Positions 53,001-62,283 are shown, counted from the first letter of the stretch. The stretch: DNA of 64,000 bases from Eutreptiella sp. 'Long Island Sound 2002' (GCA_964036045.1 OZ038384.1:65817355-65881354), one strand, 5' to 3'. The notes: generated from the sequence alone by a model not told the origin. Numbers and translations are program-made.

Positions 53001-55265
53001 TAACCATTCAAGAGTGGGTTGCCACCAGTTTGGAGTTCACACTGCATAAAAGCGATATTGTTTGGGCAAAACCATTGCTCCAACGCATTGTCAGCGAGGT
53101 GCCTCATGCCACCCGCAACAAGGTCGGTGATTTCATTAAGGCCCAAGGTGCCTACCTCAAACCGAAGCACTCTTCCGCCCCAGGGAAATGTGAGACTGCT
53201 TTCTGGGGAGTGCGGTACCGCACGGTACCACTAAACTCCGACGCTTCTCAAGCAACGCAGCATCATTCTACTTCTGAAGTTGCCCCCCCACCAACCCTTG
53301 TTGAATGGTTTGCCAAAACCATTGCTCTGTTTGGGATGTGCACCAATAATCCCACAGTGCGAGGCAAACCGCACCATGCAGATACCAAGGCCGAGTTTAT
53401 TTTCAAGCGTGTCTTTTGTGACTACTTGTAAGTAGTTCCCATAGATTTTGTTTCTACTGCCCAACCCCAAATCTTTTTTGTTATGTTGGCCGAGTACCAA
53501 CTAATTGGTTTGGCCTGGGTGGGGCGCCACTAACACAAGTGGCCGAGAATCGACTCGGGGGCCTTGTGCCCTTAAACAAAAGTACCACCTACCATCGAAG
53601 TGTTGACTACCTTGTTTAAAACAGCAGCCGGGGGGGGGGGACTTAGTGGACCGAGGTAAAACTTAGTAAAAAAAATTTTTTAAAATTTTTTAAACAATAT
53701 TTTTAAATTTTGCCCTTTTTTACTAGGTTTTACTACATTTTACTAGGTTTTACTACATTTTACTAGGTTTTGCTACGTGCATACTAGGTTTCACCAAATG
53801 CCCCCCAAAAGGGCTCAATTGACAGGACCCCCCCAGAAGCAACCCCGGAATTTTCGTGATCTCACTGGAAGGGGTGGGGGCGGGGCAGGAGGGAGGGCCG
53901 AGGGGGTGGGGGCCAGGAGGTCGGGGCAGGAGGGATCACTGAGCTAGGGAACAAGGGTAACAGGGTCGGCGGCATGCTTGTATGCACATATCCTGGGGAG
54001 AACGAGCACCATGCGACGGGCATGCATGCATCACGGATATTTTTGTGGCAGGCTAGTCTTGACACCAGTGGAAATAATGGTCCCTGTCAATTGAGCCCTT
54101 TTTCCAGACCGCCCCCCCAAGTTTTGGGCCCCACAGTGAAAGTCTGTGCCTCCTTTTCGCTCGTATCCGATGCAGGTCACCGCTAAAGTCATGTGATGCA
54201 TGCACATGCACAGGGCCTCTCATTTCGATTTTAATGCAATCCCTGATACAGCAATCTCCTACTGGTGAACTGGGAAAGACCTTTTTGGGGCCTGTCGGCA
54301 GGGCGGCACTGGTAGCCGGGTATTTCACCACATGTGTGTGTGGGGGGGGGGATGTGAAACAAAATGTTTTTTTTTTGTGTCCAGTGAGGGTATCAGGGGG
54401 ACCCAGGCAGCCCGAGCAGCGTCCATGACCTGCTGAAAGGAGATCCGGAGACCAGGAACAAACCATCGCTGTGCGTGCTGCTAGGGACACATGGCAGAAG
54501 GGGCAAAAACCACTCAGCTTTGAAAGCCCAGAACCACGGATGTGTTCGTATGATTGTCTTCTTCATCTCTGTAGGGCTGCACTGGTGGTCTGAATATCAT
54601 CAGCAATATCGTTGTCAGCATGAAATGTGTTCTCCCTAATCTACAAATCTGTGACCCCATTTGGAGCTTACGGTTTAAGGAAATACACGGATCCAGCAGC
54701 AGAACAGGACACCAACCAACACAGTACAACTCTGCTTTCCACAAGCCATGCACACCCTAGTTTGGTAGTTTGCTTGCTGAGGATGGCCTGGTGTTCTCCT
54801 ATGGCATGCCCATGCCTCCTGGAATGTGGTGTGCCACTTGGTAATTCCAGGGAGTGAAGTTGGGTGTGTCTTTCATCACGCTTGCATCTAGCATGCCGTG
54901 CTTGGTTTGCCACGGGTCACTTGGAGAGTTTTTCACCTGGAAAAAAAATCACGTCCTTGGGGCCCACGTGCCCTGCAGCCCATGTACCCCCATCTGGTGT
55001 GGATGGGGGGGTGGGAGGATGGGAATGATGCGGTGTTTTCATGGTAAATATTTCGTTTTCAAGAGGGTGTGTTGGGTTCCGGCCGAGACCACAGTGGCAC
55101 GAGACGTCCTGTGTCCGTGGACCCTGGAATGCTGACCCTAAAGTATGCCATTCACTTTTGGGCAACAAGTTCACGCTTTTTTGATTGTCGCTTGCAGTGA
55201 AATAGAACGCCGTACACATCCACGTACCCCGGCAGATTTTGCCATTCTATACAATGAACTGGAAG
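37768..55265 (+). CDS. IQUB: IQUB homologue (ciliary IQ and ubiquitin-like protein), 11 exons, partial
   Basis: Exons: 37768-38057, 39924-40016, 40139-40263, 41440-41515, 43206-43314, 45031-45075, 46375-46484, 46649-46729, 48152-48250, 50110-50252, 55198-55265. All junctions are GT-AG and all phases match, giving about 413 residues. The order matches IQUB: acidic Pro/Glu N-terminus, ubiquitin-like domain (KLIVLPEGF...LYRGNLLMDEDAL...GHLILNVEL), the GGYRNK block, SRDTQT, an IQ motif (LQASVRGWFARR) with a charged helix, and HPRTPADFAILYNELE. Vertebrate IQUB is about 790 residues and its algal counterpart belongs to radial spokes of the axoneme. The first exon and C-terminal half are not in view. 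Confidence 0.85.
39924..40016 (+). CDS. IQUB: IQUB exon: linker
   Basis: Acceptor catgtgttcag, donor GTATCG. It encodes TPEDAKEELPAKKATQQQPK and on to FKAQV, in frame on both sides. The donor choice is the least certain of the set. Confidence 0.55.
40139..40263 (+). CDS. IQUB: IQUB exon: start of ubiquitin-like domain
   Basis: Encodes VDIKLIVLPEGFVNLQRVA and KMVELYNRLSDTF, the first beta hairpin and helix of the ubiquitin-like fold. Acceptor ttcgcttag, donor GTTTGG, ends in phase 2. Confidence 0.75.
41440..41515 (+). CDS. IQUB: IQUB exon: ubiquitin-like domain, middle
   Basis: Completes an Arg codon and encodes NMRILYRGNLLMDEDALTDK, matching the ubiquitin YxGxxL.DD block. Acceptor gtgaccgcag, donor GTATGC. 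Confidence 0.78.
41521..41606. repeat. CAGCA/CTGCA microsatellite in IQUB intron
   Basis: Imperfect 5-bp repeats (cagca, ctgca, cagcg) starting a few bases after the exon 41440-41515 donor. Confidence 0.85.
42409..42532. repeat. 62-bp perfect tandem duplication in IQUB intron
   Basis: The unit gttcacatgtattcg...tactgcaggt occurs at 42,409-42,470 and 42,471-42,532 without differences that I can see, so it is very recent. Confidence 0.92.
43206..43314 (+). CDS. IQUB: IQUB exon: end of ubiquitin-like domain
   Basis: Encodes DGHLILNVELDYMPRH (last strand) then YEVLETVVGIQINYG. Acceptor cgtgtgtgccag, donor GTGCGT, ends in phase 1. Confidence 0.72.
43999..44492. repeat. diverged direct repeat of ~130 bp in IQUB intron
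   Basis: The block gggccRatcttgRaaatcttgagatagcaccccggaccc to ggccaacc occurs at about 43,999-44,125 and 44,355-44,492. Confidence 0.75.
45031..45075 (+). CDS. IQUB: IQUB exon, 45 bp
   Basis: Encodes EGIPPKLITVAVVK between Gly codons split at both borders. A clear pyrimidine-rich acceptor (ttttttttcctcctgctggcacag). Confidence 0.75.
46375..46484 (+). CDS. IQUB: IQUB exon with GGYRNK block
   Basis: Encodes FQHKQYMGGYRNKKSEVQYH and AVAQTDPKKREPK, the diagnostic match to IQUB (FLGGYRHK...VEYHNA...TQT). Ends in phase 0 at donor GTGTGC. Confidence 0.88.
46649..46729 (+). CDS. IQUB: IQUB exon with SRDTQT
   Basis: 27 codons, phase 0 at both ends, encoding YSRDTQTAGISRSQQSKREA and TQM, equal to the CRDTQT...TQM block of IQUB. 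Donor GTATGT. Confidence 0.87.
47250..47297. repeat. alternating CA/CG tract
   Basis: (AC)n runs into (GC)n then cata. It is an alternating purine-pyrimidine tract of the kind that can adopt Z-DNA. It lies in an IQUB intron. Confidence 0.9.
48152..48250 (+). CDS. IQUB: IQUB exon before the IQ motif
   Basis: 33 codons encoding TSADRIYTAKPYFSAKDLHA then RVLK, matching IQUB TDKLVIPGKYFTADEYHARRLK. Acceptor ttcacccatcag, donor GTGTGT. Confidence 0.87.
50110..50252 (+). CDS. IQUB: IQUB exon: IQ motif and charged helix
   Basis: CIVLQASVRGWFARRLAKF is a full IQ calmodulin-binding motif (Q-x3-R-G-x3-R). A single alpha helix rich in Arg and Glu follows. Acceptor ggtttttacag, donor GTGTGT, ends in phase 2. 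Confidence 0.88.
50733..50917. repeat. 85-bp tandem repeat
   Basis: gtagccRccttgccc recurs at 50,733, 50,818 and 50,903. There are two full copies and the start of a third leading into the GC-rich ORF. Confidence 0.85.
50926..51441 (+). CDS. Arg-rich GC-rich ORF, unknown
   Basis: 172 codons from ATG. The N-terminal 50 residues are highly basic (TRRRRNRHARSGRRRRGKSR), followed by a more ordinary segment (CHRVLLRNGVRLYVAYGVPD). Composition follows the GC content, so it may be non-functional. No family recognised. Confidence 0.3.
   Translation: MTRRRRNRHARSGRRRRGKSRSRKRSEEAVRRRAARRRAALREKLGALVGRRACHRVLLRNGVRLYVAYGVPDDPGERDDFLGAAAMDLAKRVRGRATRRATAVGDPRVKPGGRHTCGGMWDVVAGAGGGQRVVVSRTDWNGGRRTPVPYLWVQGSYPLVVRIAGHFRPLV
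52190..52551. repeat. 90-bp direct repeat pair
   Basis: cacgaggaggcRgcacactg to ggttttagcaaaa occurs at 52,190-52,279 and 52,462-52,551 with about two differences. Confidence 0.88.
52979..53431 (+). CDS. unknown coding exon, possibly winged-helix-like
   Basis: From an internal ATG the frame has good protein character: TIQEWVATSLEFTLHKSDIV, VSEVPHATRNKVGDFIKAQG, then a gap and ETAFWGVRYR. The pattern of helix-helix-helix then GVRYR resembles small DNA-binding winged-helix domains, but this is a guess from shape. The frame ends at cttgtaagt, where GTAAGT would be a strong splice donor, so it may be an exon. It lies within the inverted-repeat-bounded block. Confidence 0.4.
   Translation: MAHTQTALTIQEWVATSLEFTLHKSDIVWAKPLLQRIVSEVPHATRNKVGDFIKAQGAYLKPKHSSAPGKCETAFWGVRYRTVPLNSDASQATQHHSTSEVAPPPTLVEWFAKTIALFGMCTNNPTVRGKPHHADTKAEFIFKRVFCDYL
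53525..53605 (-). repeat. tRNA-like segment
   Basis: On the minus strand CCGAGTCGATTCTCGG (53,543-53,558) is a well-paired T-arm-like hairpin. Upstream, GATGGTAGGTGGTAC is D-arm-like. It is probably a SINE head within the inserted block. Confidence 0.4.
53869..53937 (+). repeat. G-rich tract with quadruplex potential
   Basis: Many G3-G5 runs with 1-7-base spacers (ggggtgggggcgggg, gagggggtggggg) in the IQUB intron just outside the inserted block. Confidence 0.6.
55198..55265 (+). CDS. IQUB: IQUB exon after the IQ helix
   Basis: Encodes EIERRTHPRTPADFAILYNE plus LE, matching IQUB HYRRHNPKTKEDFEFLYNALE. Acceptor gattgtcgcttgcag, donor GTATGC, ends in phase 1. The next exon was not found in the remaining 8.7 kb. 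Confidence 0.85.
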
Positions 55266-55394
55266 GTATGCATGTTGTCAAGGAAAAGGCATCTGCTTTG
55301 GAGTGGTATTGTGGTTGGAGAAAGCTGGGTATGGGTATTGATTGTAGGTTTGGATTGGTGTTGGGGCAATCTGATCGATGCTGTGGGAAGGGCG

Positions 55395-55800
55395 GCCCAA
55401 AAACTGCATTGCGGGGGGGGGGGGGGGGGATGGCATGGGCGCCCTGCGAAGGAGGGGGGGGGGAGGTTCCAGAAATGGGCTTCCGTGCCGGGCCCTTTGT
55501 TTTGTGTAAGGACGGATGTTGCCACCAAAGGCGCCGGAACACAAATTTTGGCCTGGAAAATTTTTTTCACGAAAAAATTTTCCCCCACATATGTGTAGTC
55601 AAAATGATGAGCGCGACGTGGGGATCATTTTGAGCCATGTATGTTGGGGTCGGACCCCCCCCCCCCCCGCGGCACGGCAGGTAGGGCAGCCCCAGCCCAA
55701 ACCCCCCTCCCGGCACGGCGACCAAGGAGGGGGAGGGGGGGGTTGGGCAAATGGGCTTCCGTGCCATCCCCCCCCCCGCAAAGCAATTTTCTTCCCGCCA
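55395..55800. repeat. poly-G/poly-C runs and shuffled inverted segments
   Basis: Runs of 10-18 G or C occur at about 55,411, 55,451, 55,657 and 55,768. The block ttgcggggg...gatggcaYgg at 55,408 has an inverted relative at 55,752-55,795, and aatgggcttccgtgcc repeats at 55,475 and 55,749. Homopolymer lengths may be sequencing-limited. Confidence 0.6.
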
Positions 55801-56069
55801 AGAGACCACTGCATGTACAAACACACATTTCCCTGTATCCCAACTCAGAAATCGTGGCATCAAAAGCAACACACTGTTGCACTGTCAGTCACCCACTCAT
55901 TGCCAAGCCACTGGTTGGAAGTGCAGTATTTGCTCCAAAACGGAAGCGAGCGAATGCACAACACAATGGAACACCCCACCCTGCAAGGCAACCGAACAAT
56001 GAAGCGCTCCATGGGGTTACATGTTGCACACCCCCTTCACTGCACACCTTTGTTCTGTCATGGTTGCCT

Positions 56070-56345
56070 TTTTTTTTGAGGGGCAGTCCGCCTGTGTATG
56101 TTGCAAGTCGCGCAATTTTTTTTTGACTGTCAGTGTGTGTACTGAAAAAAAAAAATTGCCACGTCCTGTAATTTTTTTTTTCCTGTCACCATGTGTAATT
56201 TTTTCGGGTACACAACATGACAGCAAAAAAAAATAATTACACAATGTGAAGATTTTTTTTGTATACACGCTGACAGTAAAAAAAAAATTACATGCGCTGA
56301 CAGTAAAAGAAGAAAACTTACACTCACTCACAATAAAAAAGCAGT
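56070..56345. repeat. A/T-run minisatellite with CTGTCA/TGACAG
   Basis: Units of about 30-40 bp consist of an A or T homopolymer of 6-11 next to ctgtca or tgacag and a acacnctg/cannatgtg phrase. The left half reads with T runs and the right half with A runs, so the cluster is roughly an inverted repeat of itself. Confidence 0.65.
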
Positions 56346-57058
56346 TTACGCCACTTGACAACAAAACTAAAAACGATCAACGATACAAATTTGAACGGCC
56401 CCTTGAGTTGGGGATATGGATCACCCCCTTTGGGTAGGGTCCCCAGACTGCACAGGCTGTGCTGCCACTTTCAGGCGGTCCTTAAGGATCCTTTTTTAGC
56501 ATCACCTTGGAAACCTGAGGCTTTGTGCTCAGTGGCCAATTTGAGGGTTTTGAGTCCCTTCAAAAAACGGCACATGTATGAAGTTCAGCTCACAGGGTCC
56601 CAAACCCAAATGGTGAAAGAGCCCAATGGTGGGTGACAGTCCCTCGCACAAACAAACCAATGTAGCCCCGTTTCTTCATCGCTCTTGAGCGCAAAAGTGT
56701 GGCGGCTGCACCAAGCCATTTTACAAAGAGGTGTGGCAGACTCAATATCTGCCATCCACCTCGACAAGCGCCCAACATACAAGAGGGCCATGGCTCTTCA
56801 ACCTATGGCAACACTCTTGATTAAAAAAACCCACATTGTTTTGTCCGGCAACAAATATCCCTCCACTAACCACTAATTGGGCTGCTTCATCTGGAATGGT
56901 GCTCCGGGTGCGCCTACGATCCACAAGGGGGCCCTTCGGTCTTCTCATTCTTCTTTGAGGGTGGTGGAGAGGCCGGCGGAGGGACTGGAAACAAGCACAC
57001 CTGACTGTGTGATGCGTCAATTGATGGCTCAGGGAGGGTGGCGGCCATAATAAGGTCA

Positions 57059-60000
57059 TCAAGACTCGAACTAGGACCGAGCTGGGTCCTAGTCTTGCCT
57101 AACTTATGGGGAATCACCGTTGAAGAAAGACCGCTTGCTTTGCAGATGTGCCTCCATGGTTACGACGATTGTCCTGAAACACAGCTCAATAACTGCTCAT
57201 TTTTACCTCAAAATGGACCACCGCGTGGCACCATGGCGTGGTACACGCCTTATTGAACACCCATTTGCCATTCTTTAATAGCCCAATCGCCATGAAAGAA
57301 CAACGGCCCGCATCGGAAACACCTGCTTGGCGCAGCGGCGATCGTCCTGAACTTTCAGGACGATCGTCCTAAAAACAGCCGAAAACAGCCCAAAAACGGC
57401 CATTTTTGGACACTAAATCGGCCGTAGAACGGGCTAGACGGGTCAAAATGCAACGAAACTTGTTTGTGGTGATGCGCCTTTGCTCCCCGGTCGTTTTGAG
57501 CTACTTGGGTGCCGGTTTTGAGCCGCGGTGTGGTCTCAAGGACTTTTTATGCGCCTGCTGCTTGCTGCTGCTTGCTGCTGTTGTTGCTGCTAAAACGTGT
57601 AGCTCTGCCTTGGCCCCTAAAAGGTGGTGTAAAACCTCGACGGGGTAAACCCAGCTCAGTAATCAAGACTCGAACTAGGACCGAGCTGGGTTCTAGTCTT
57701 GCGTAACGCATTGGAGATCACCGTTGAGGAAAGACAGCTTGCTTTCGAGATGTGCCTCCATGGTCGGGACGATAGTCCTCAAACACGGCTCAAAAACGGC
57801 TCATTTTCACCTCAAAATGGACCACCATGTGGCACCACGGCATGGTACATGCCTCATTGAACACCCATTTGCCATCATTTGATAGCCCAATCGCCATGGA
57901 AGAACAACGGCCCTCATTGCAAACGCCCACTTGACACACTGGCGATCGTCCTGAACTTGCAGGACGATCAGCCTGAAAACAGCCAAAAACAGCCCGAAAA
58001 CGGCCTTTTTTTGGACACTAAATCGGCTGTAGAACGGGCTAGACGGCTCAAAACGCAACGAAACTTGTCTGTGGTGATGCGCCTTGGCTCCCCGGTCGTT
58101 TTGAGCTACTTGGATGCCGGTTCTGAGCCGCGCTGTGGTTGCAAGGACTTTTTTAACCGCTTGCTGCTTGCTGCTGCTGCTGCTGCTGCTGCTAAAACGT
58201 GTAGCTCACCCTTGGACCCTAAAAGGTGGTGTAAAACCTCGACAGGGTAAACCCAGCTCGGTAATCAAGACTCGAACTAGGACCGAGCTGGGTCCTAGTC
58301 TTGCGTAACGCATTGGAGATCACCGTTGAAGAAAGACTGCTTGCTTTCGAGATCTGCATCCATGGTCGGGACGATCGTCCTGAAACACGGCTCAAAAACG
58401 GCTTGTTTTCACCTCAAAATGGACCACTGCGTGGCACCACGGCGTGGTGCACGCCTTATTGAACACCCATTTGCCATCATTTGATAGCCAAATCGCCATG
58501 AAAGAACAACGGCCCTCATCGGAAACACCTGCTTGGCGCAGCGGCGATCGTCCTGAACTTTCAGGACGATCGTCCTGAAAACAGCCAAAAACAGCCCAAA
58601 AACGGCCATTTTTGGACACTAAATCGGCCGTAGAACGGGCTAGACGGCTCAAAATGCAATGAAACTTGTTTGTGGTGATGCGCCTTGGCTCCCCGGTCGT
58701 TTTGAGTGACTTGGATACCGGTTTTGAGCCGCGTTGTGGTCGCAAGGACTTTCAAGCGCCTCCTGCTGCTGCTTGCTGCTTGCTGCTGTTGCTGCTAAAA
58801 CGTGTAGCTCACCCTTGGGCCCTAAAAGGTGGTGTAAAACCTCGACAGGGTAAACCCAGCTCGGTAATCAAGACTCGAACTAGGACCGAGCTGGGTCCTA
58901 GTCTTGCGTAACACATTGGAGATCACCGTTGAGGAAAGACTGCTTGCTTTCGAGATATGCCTCCACGGTCAGGACGATCGTCCTGAAACACAGCTGAAAA
59001 ACGGCTCATTTTCACCTCAAAATGGACCACCATGTGGCACCACGGCATGGTACATGCCGTATTGAACGCCCATTTGCCATCATTTGATAGCCCATTCGGC
59101 ATGGAAGAACAACGGCCCTCATTGTAAGCGCGCACTTGACCCACCGGAGATCGTCCTGAGTTTTCATGACGATCGTCCTGAAAACAGCCAAAAACAGCCC
59201 CAAAACGGCCATTTTTGGACACTAAATCGGCTGTAGAACCGGCTAGACGGCTCGAAATGCAACGAAACTTGTTTGTGGTGATGCGCCTTGGCTCCCCGGT
59301 CGTTTTGAGCTACTTGGATGCCGGTTTTGAGCCACGGTGTGGTCGCAAGGACTTTTGGACCTTCTGCTTGCTTGCTGCTGCTTGCTGCTGCTTGCTAAAA
59401 CGTGTAGCTCATCCTTGGCCCCTAAAAGGTGGTGTAAAACCTCGACAGGGTAAACCCAGCTCGGTAATCAAGACTCGAACTAGGACCGAGCTGGGTCCTA
59501 GTCTTGCGTAACACATTGGAGATCACCGTTGAAGAAAGAAAGCTTGCTTTGCAGATGTGCCTCCACGGTCACGACGATCGTCCTGAAACATGCCTCAAAA
59601 ACGGCTCATGTTCACCTCAAAATGGACCACCGCGTGGCACCACGGCGTGGTACACGCCTTATTGAACACCCATTTGCCATCATTTGACAGCCCAATCGCC
59701 ATGGAAGAACTACGGCCCTCATTGCAAACGCCCACTTGACACACCGGCGATCGTCCTTAGTTTTCAGGACGATCGTCCTGAAAACAGCCCAAAAACGGCC
59801 ATTTTTGGACACTAAATGGGCCGTAGAACCGGCTAGACGGCTCGAAATGCAACGAAACTTGTTTGTGGTGATGCGCCTTGGCTCCCCGGTCGTTTTGAGC
59901 TACTTGGATGCCGGTTTTGAGGCACGGTGTGGTCGCAAGGACTTTTGGACCGCCTGCTGCTGCTGCTGCTTGCTGCTGCTTGCTGTTGCTTGCTAAAACG

Positions 60001-61230
60001 TGTAGCTCAGCCTTGGACCCTAAAAGGTGGTGTAAAACCTCGACAGGGTAAACCCAGCTCGGTAATCAAGACTCGAACTAGGACCGAGCTGGGTCCTAGT
60101 CTTGCGTAACGCATTGGAGATCACGGGTGAGGAAAGACTGCTTGCTTTCGAGATGTGCCTCCACGGTCGGGACGATGGTCCTGAAACACGGCTGAAAAAC
60201 GGCTTGTTTTCACCTCAAAATGGACCACTGCGTGGCACCACGGCGTGGTACACGCCTTATTGAACACCCATTTGCCATCCTTTAATAGCCCAATCGTCAT
60301 GAAAGAACAACGGCCCTCATCGGAAACTCCGGCTTGGCGTAGCGGCGATCTTCCTGAACTTTCATGACGATCGTCCTGAAAACAGCCAAAAACAGCCCAA
60401 AAACGGCCATTTTGGGACACTAAATTTGCCGTAGAACCGGCTAGACGGCTCGAAATGCAACGAAACTTGTTTGTGGTGATGCGCCTTTGCTCCCCGGTCG
60501 TTTTGAGCTACTTGGATGCCGGTTTTGAGCCGCGGTGTGGTCTCAAGGACTTTTGGGGCGCCTGCTGCTGCTGCTGCTTGCTGCTGTTGTTGCTGCTAAA
60601 ACGTGTTGCTCACCCTTGGCCCCTAAAAGGTGGTGTAAAACCTCGACAGGGTAAACCCAGCTCGGTAATCAAGACTCGAACTAGGACCGAGCTGCGTCCT
60701 AGTCTTGCGTAACGCATGGGAAATCACCGTTGAAGAAAGAACGCTTGCTTTAGAGATGTGCCTCCATGGTTACGGCGATGGTCCTGAAACGCGGCTGGAA
60801 AACAGCTCATTTTCACCTCAAAATGGACCACTGCGTGGCACCACGGCGTGGTACACGCCTTATTGAACACCCATTTGCCATCCTTTAATAGCCCAATCGC
60901 CATGAAAGAACAACGGCCCTCATCGGAAACACCGGCTTGGCGTAGCGGCGATCGTCCTGAACTTTCATGACGATCGTCCTGAAAACAGCCGAAAAAGCCC
61001 AAAACCGGCCTAGTCTTGCGTAACGCATTGGAGATCACCGTTGAAGAAAGACCGCTTGCTTTGTAGATGTGCCTCCACGGTCAGGACGATCGTTCTGAAA
61101 CATGGCTCAAAAACGGCTCCTTTTTACCTCAAAATGGACCACCGCGTGGCACCACGGCATGGTACATGCCTTATTGAACACCCATTTGCCACCCTTTGAT
61201 AGCCTAATCGCCATGAAAGAACAACGGCCC
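57059..61230. repeat. satellite array, ~603-bp unit, first block
   Basis: The anchor gactcgaactaggaccgagc falls at 57,063, 57,667, 58,269, 58,872, 59,472, 60,070 and 60,673 (spacing 598-604 bp). Each unit contains a CTAGGACC/GGTCCTAG palindrome, a CGATCGTCCTGAA palindrome, a (CTG)n-type tract of variable length, and the phrase cggccatttttgg. The last unit restarts mid-way at about 61,010. Frames through the CTG tract encode Leu or Cys runs and are not consistently open between copies. Confidence 0.95.
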
Positions 61231-61884
61231 TCATCGGAAACACCTGCCCGCTTGCCCTGCCCGCTGCTTGTTCTCCTTGGAGCCCGCTTGCCCTGCACGC
61301 TTTTTGTTCTCCTTAGATTGTGATGCGTTACAGGTGGAGCAAACAAAGCCTCGCCTCTTCATCATCTTGTATGTGCGATCAAAATTGGTGGTACAACCCC
61401 AACATTGCCAACACATCACACAAATTGAGGAAATGAAGGAGTCGTCTACATGCACGACGTTGTCCACAAGGACCCCCAACCAATCACATCCATATTCGGC
61501 CGCAAGTTGATTGCAATGCAACGTGCTGACGGATGGGCGACCGTCTTTTGCTTTCGCATTGTCCTCTTTCCCTTGTGGTGGAGATTGTTTTGAACACTTG
61601 TGCTTTCCCGGACCAAACTTCTTCATGTTATCAAACCGTACATTCTTGGATTCTCCACAAGATGCACAAGTCCACCGCATGACTGCCTTGGCCTTCATGT
61701 CTTGGTTGTCTTGGCGTACCCACTTCCATCCCCATAGGTGAGCCACATCATGACAATCTTTGTCGGTCAGTGAAGGCGTAGGCATGTGTCCAAATAAAAA
61801 AATCCACACCAAAGGATGGTGACAAAAATAGCAACTAAGCGTCCATAAAGGGCACAAATTGGGAACTAACCAGAGCATGGTCAA
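61231..61884 (-). CDS. cysteine-rich zinc-binding protein or exon inside the satellite
   Basis: The frame shows two similar Cys modules: WTCASCGESKNVRFDNMKKF followed by a HKC, and WQCWGCTTNFDRTYKMMKRR followed by VCSTC. Each would give a four-ligand zinc ribbon of the form C-x2-C...C-x2-C or a variant. The C-terminus carries two copies of SKENKxRAGQAG. The likely exon start is near 61,787 (MPTPSLTDKDCHDVAHLWGW); the N-terminal 33 residues are hydrophobic and may be intron. No family name; a nucleic-acid-binding role is plausible. Confidence 0.5.
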   Translation of the reverse strand: MTMLWLVPNLCPLWTLSCYFCHHPLVWIFLFGHMPTPSLTDKDCHDVAHLWGWKWVRQDNQDMKAKAVMRWTCASCGESKNVRFDNMKKFGPGKHKCSKQSPPQGKEDNAKAKDGRPSVSTLHCNQLAAEYGCDWLGVLVDNVVHVDDSFISSICVMCWQCWGCTTNFDRTYKMMKRRGFVCSTCNASQSKENKKRAGQAGSKENKQRAGQAGRCFR

Positions 61885-61926
61885 ACATCAGAAGTGTTCC
61901 TCGTTGGAAAATGAAATGGCTTGATT

Positions 61927-62163
61927 GCCGTGAGAAAGCCTACACGGCGACCAAGGTACCCACATAACGAGCACGTTTTGATGCCATGAGAAAGCCTACA
62001 TGGCAACAAAGGCACATATGGAGCAAGTGCACTCATCAAACAAACACCTGTGTTCCCGTATCCGACAAAGTCAATATTAGTTTGATTGCCGTGAGAAAGC
62101 CTACACGGCAACCAAGGTACGTACATAACAGCCGCTTGGATGCCATGAGAAAGCCTACATGGC
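61927..62163. repeat. four 22-nt hairpins with covarying stems
   Basis: Hairpins at 61,927-61,948, 61,983-62,004, 62,088-62,109 and 62,142-62,163 share the loop agaaagccta. Stems alternate GCCGTG/CACGGC and GCCATG/CATGGC, so both strands change together. The pair of hairpins repeats with a period of about 160 bp. Confidence 0.8.
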
Positions 62164-62283
62164 AACAAAGGCACATATGGATTGACGGGTGTTGCGAGCT
62201 GCTTGCTCCTACCCATTATTCACCCCAAATGGACCACGGGAAGACAGAGCGGCGCGGAAGATGCCTTCTTCATCACTTATTTG

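Larger units (their letters stand above)
50528..53794. mobile_element. GC-rich block bounded by inverted repeats, in an IQUB intron
   Basis: gtgaaacctagta at 50,528-50,540 and its inverse at 53,782-53,794 bound a 3.27-kb segment. Each end then carries a 150-200-bp run of TTTTACTAGGTTT palindromes and A/T homopolymers. The interior from 50.9 to 52.2 kb is far more GC-rich than the surrounding intron and holds two ORFs. It looks like a foreign insertion, perhaps a transposon, but no transposase is recognisable and I see no clear target duplication. Confidence 0.45.
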
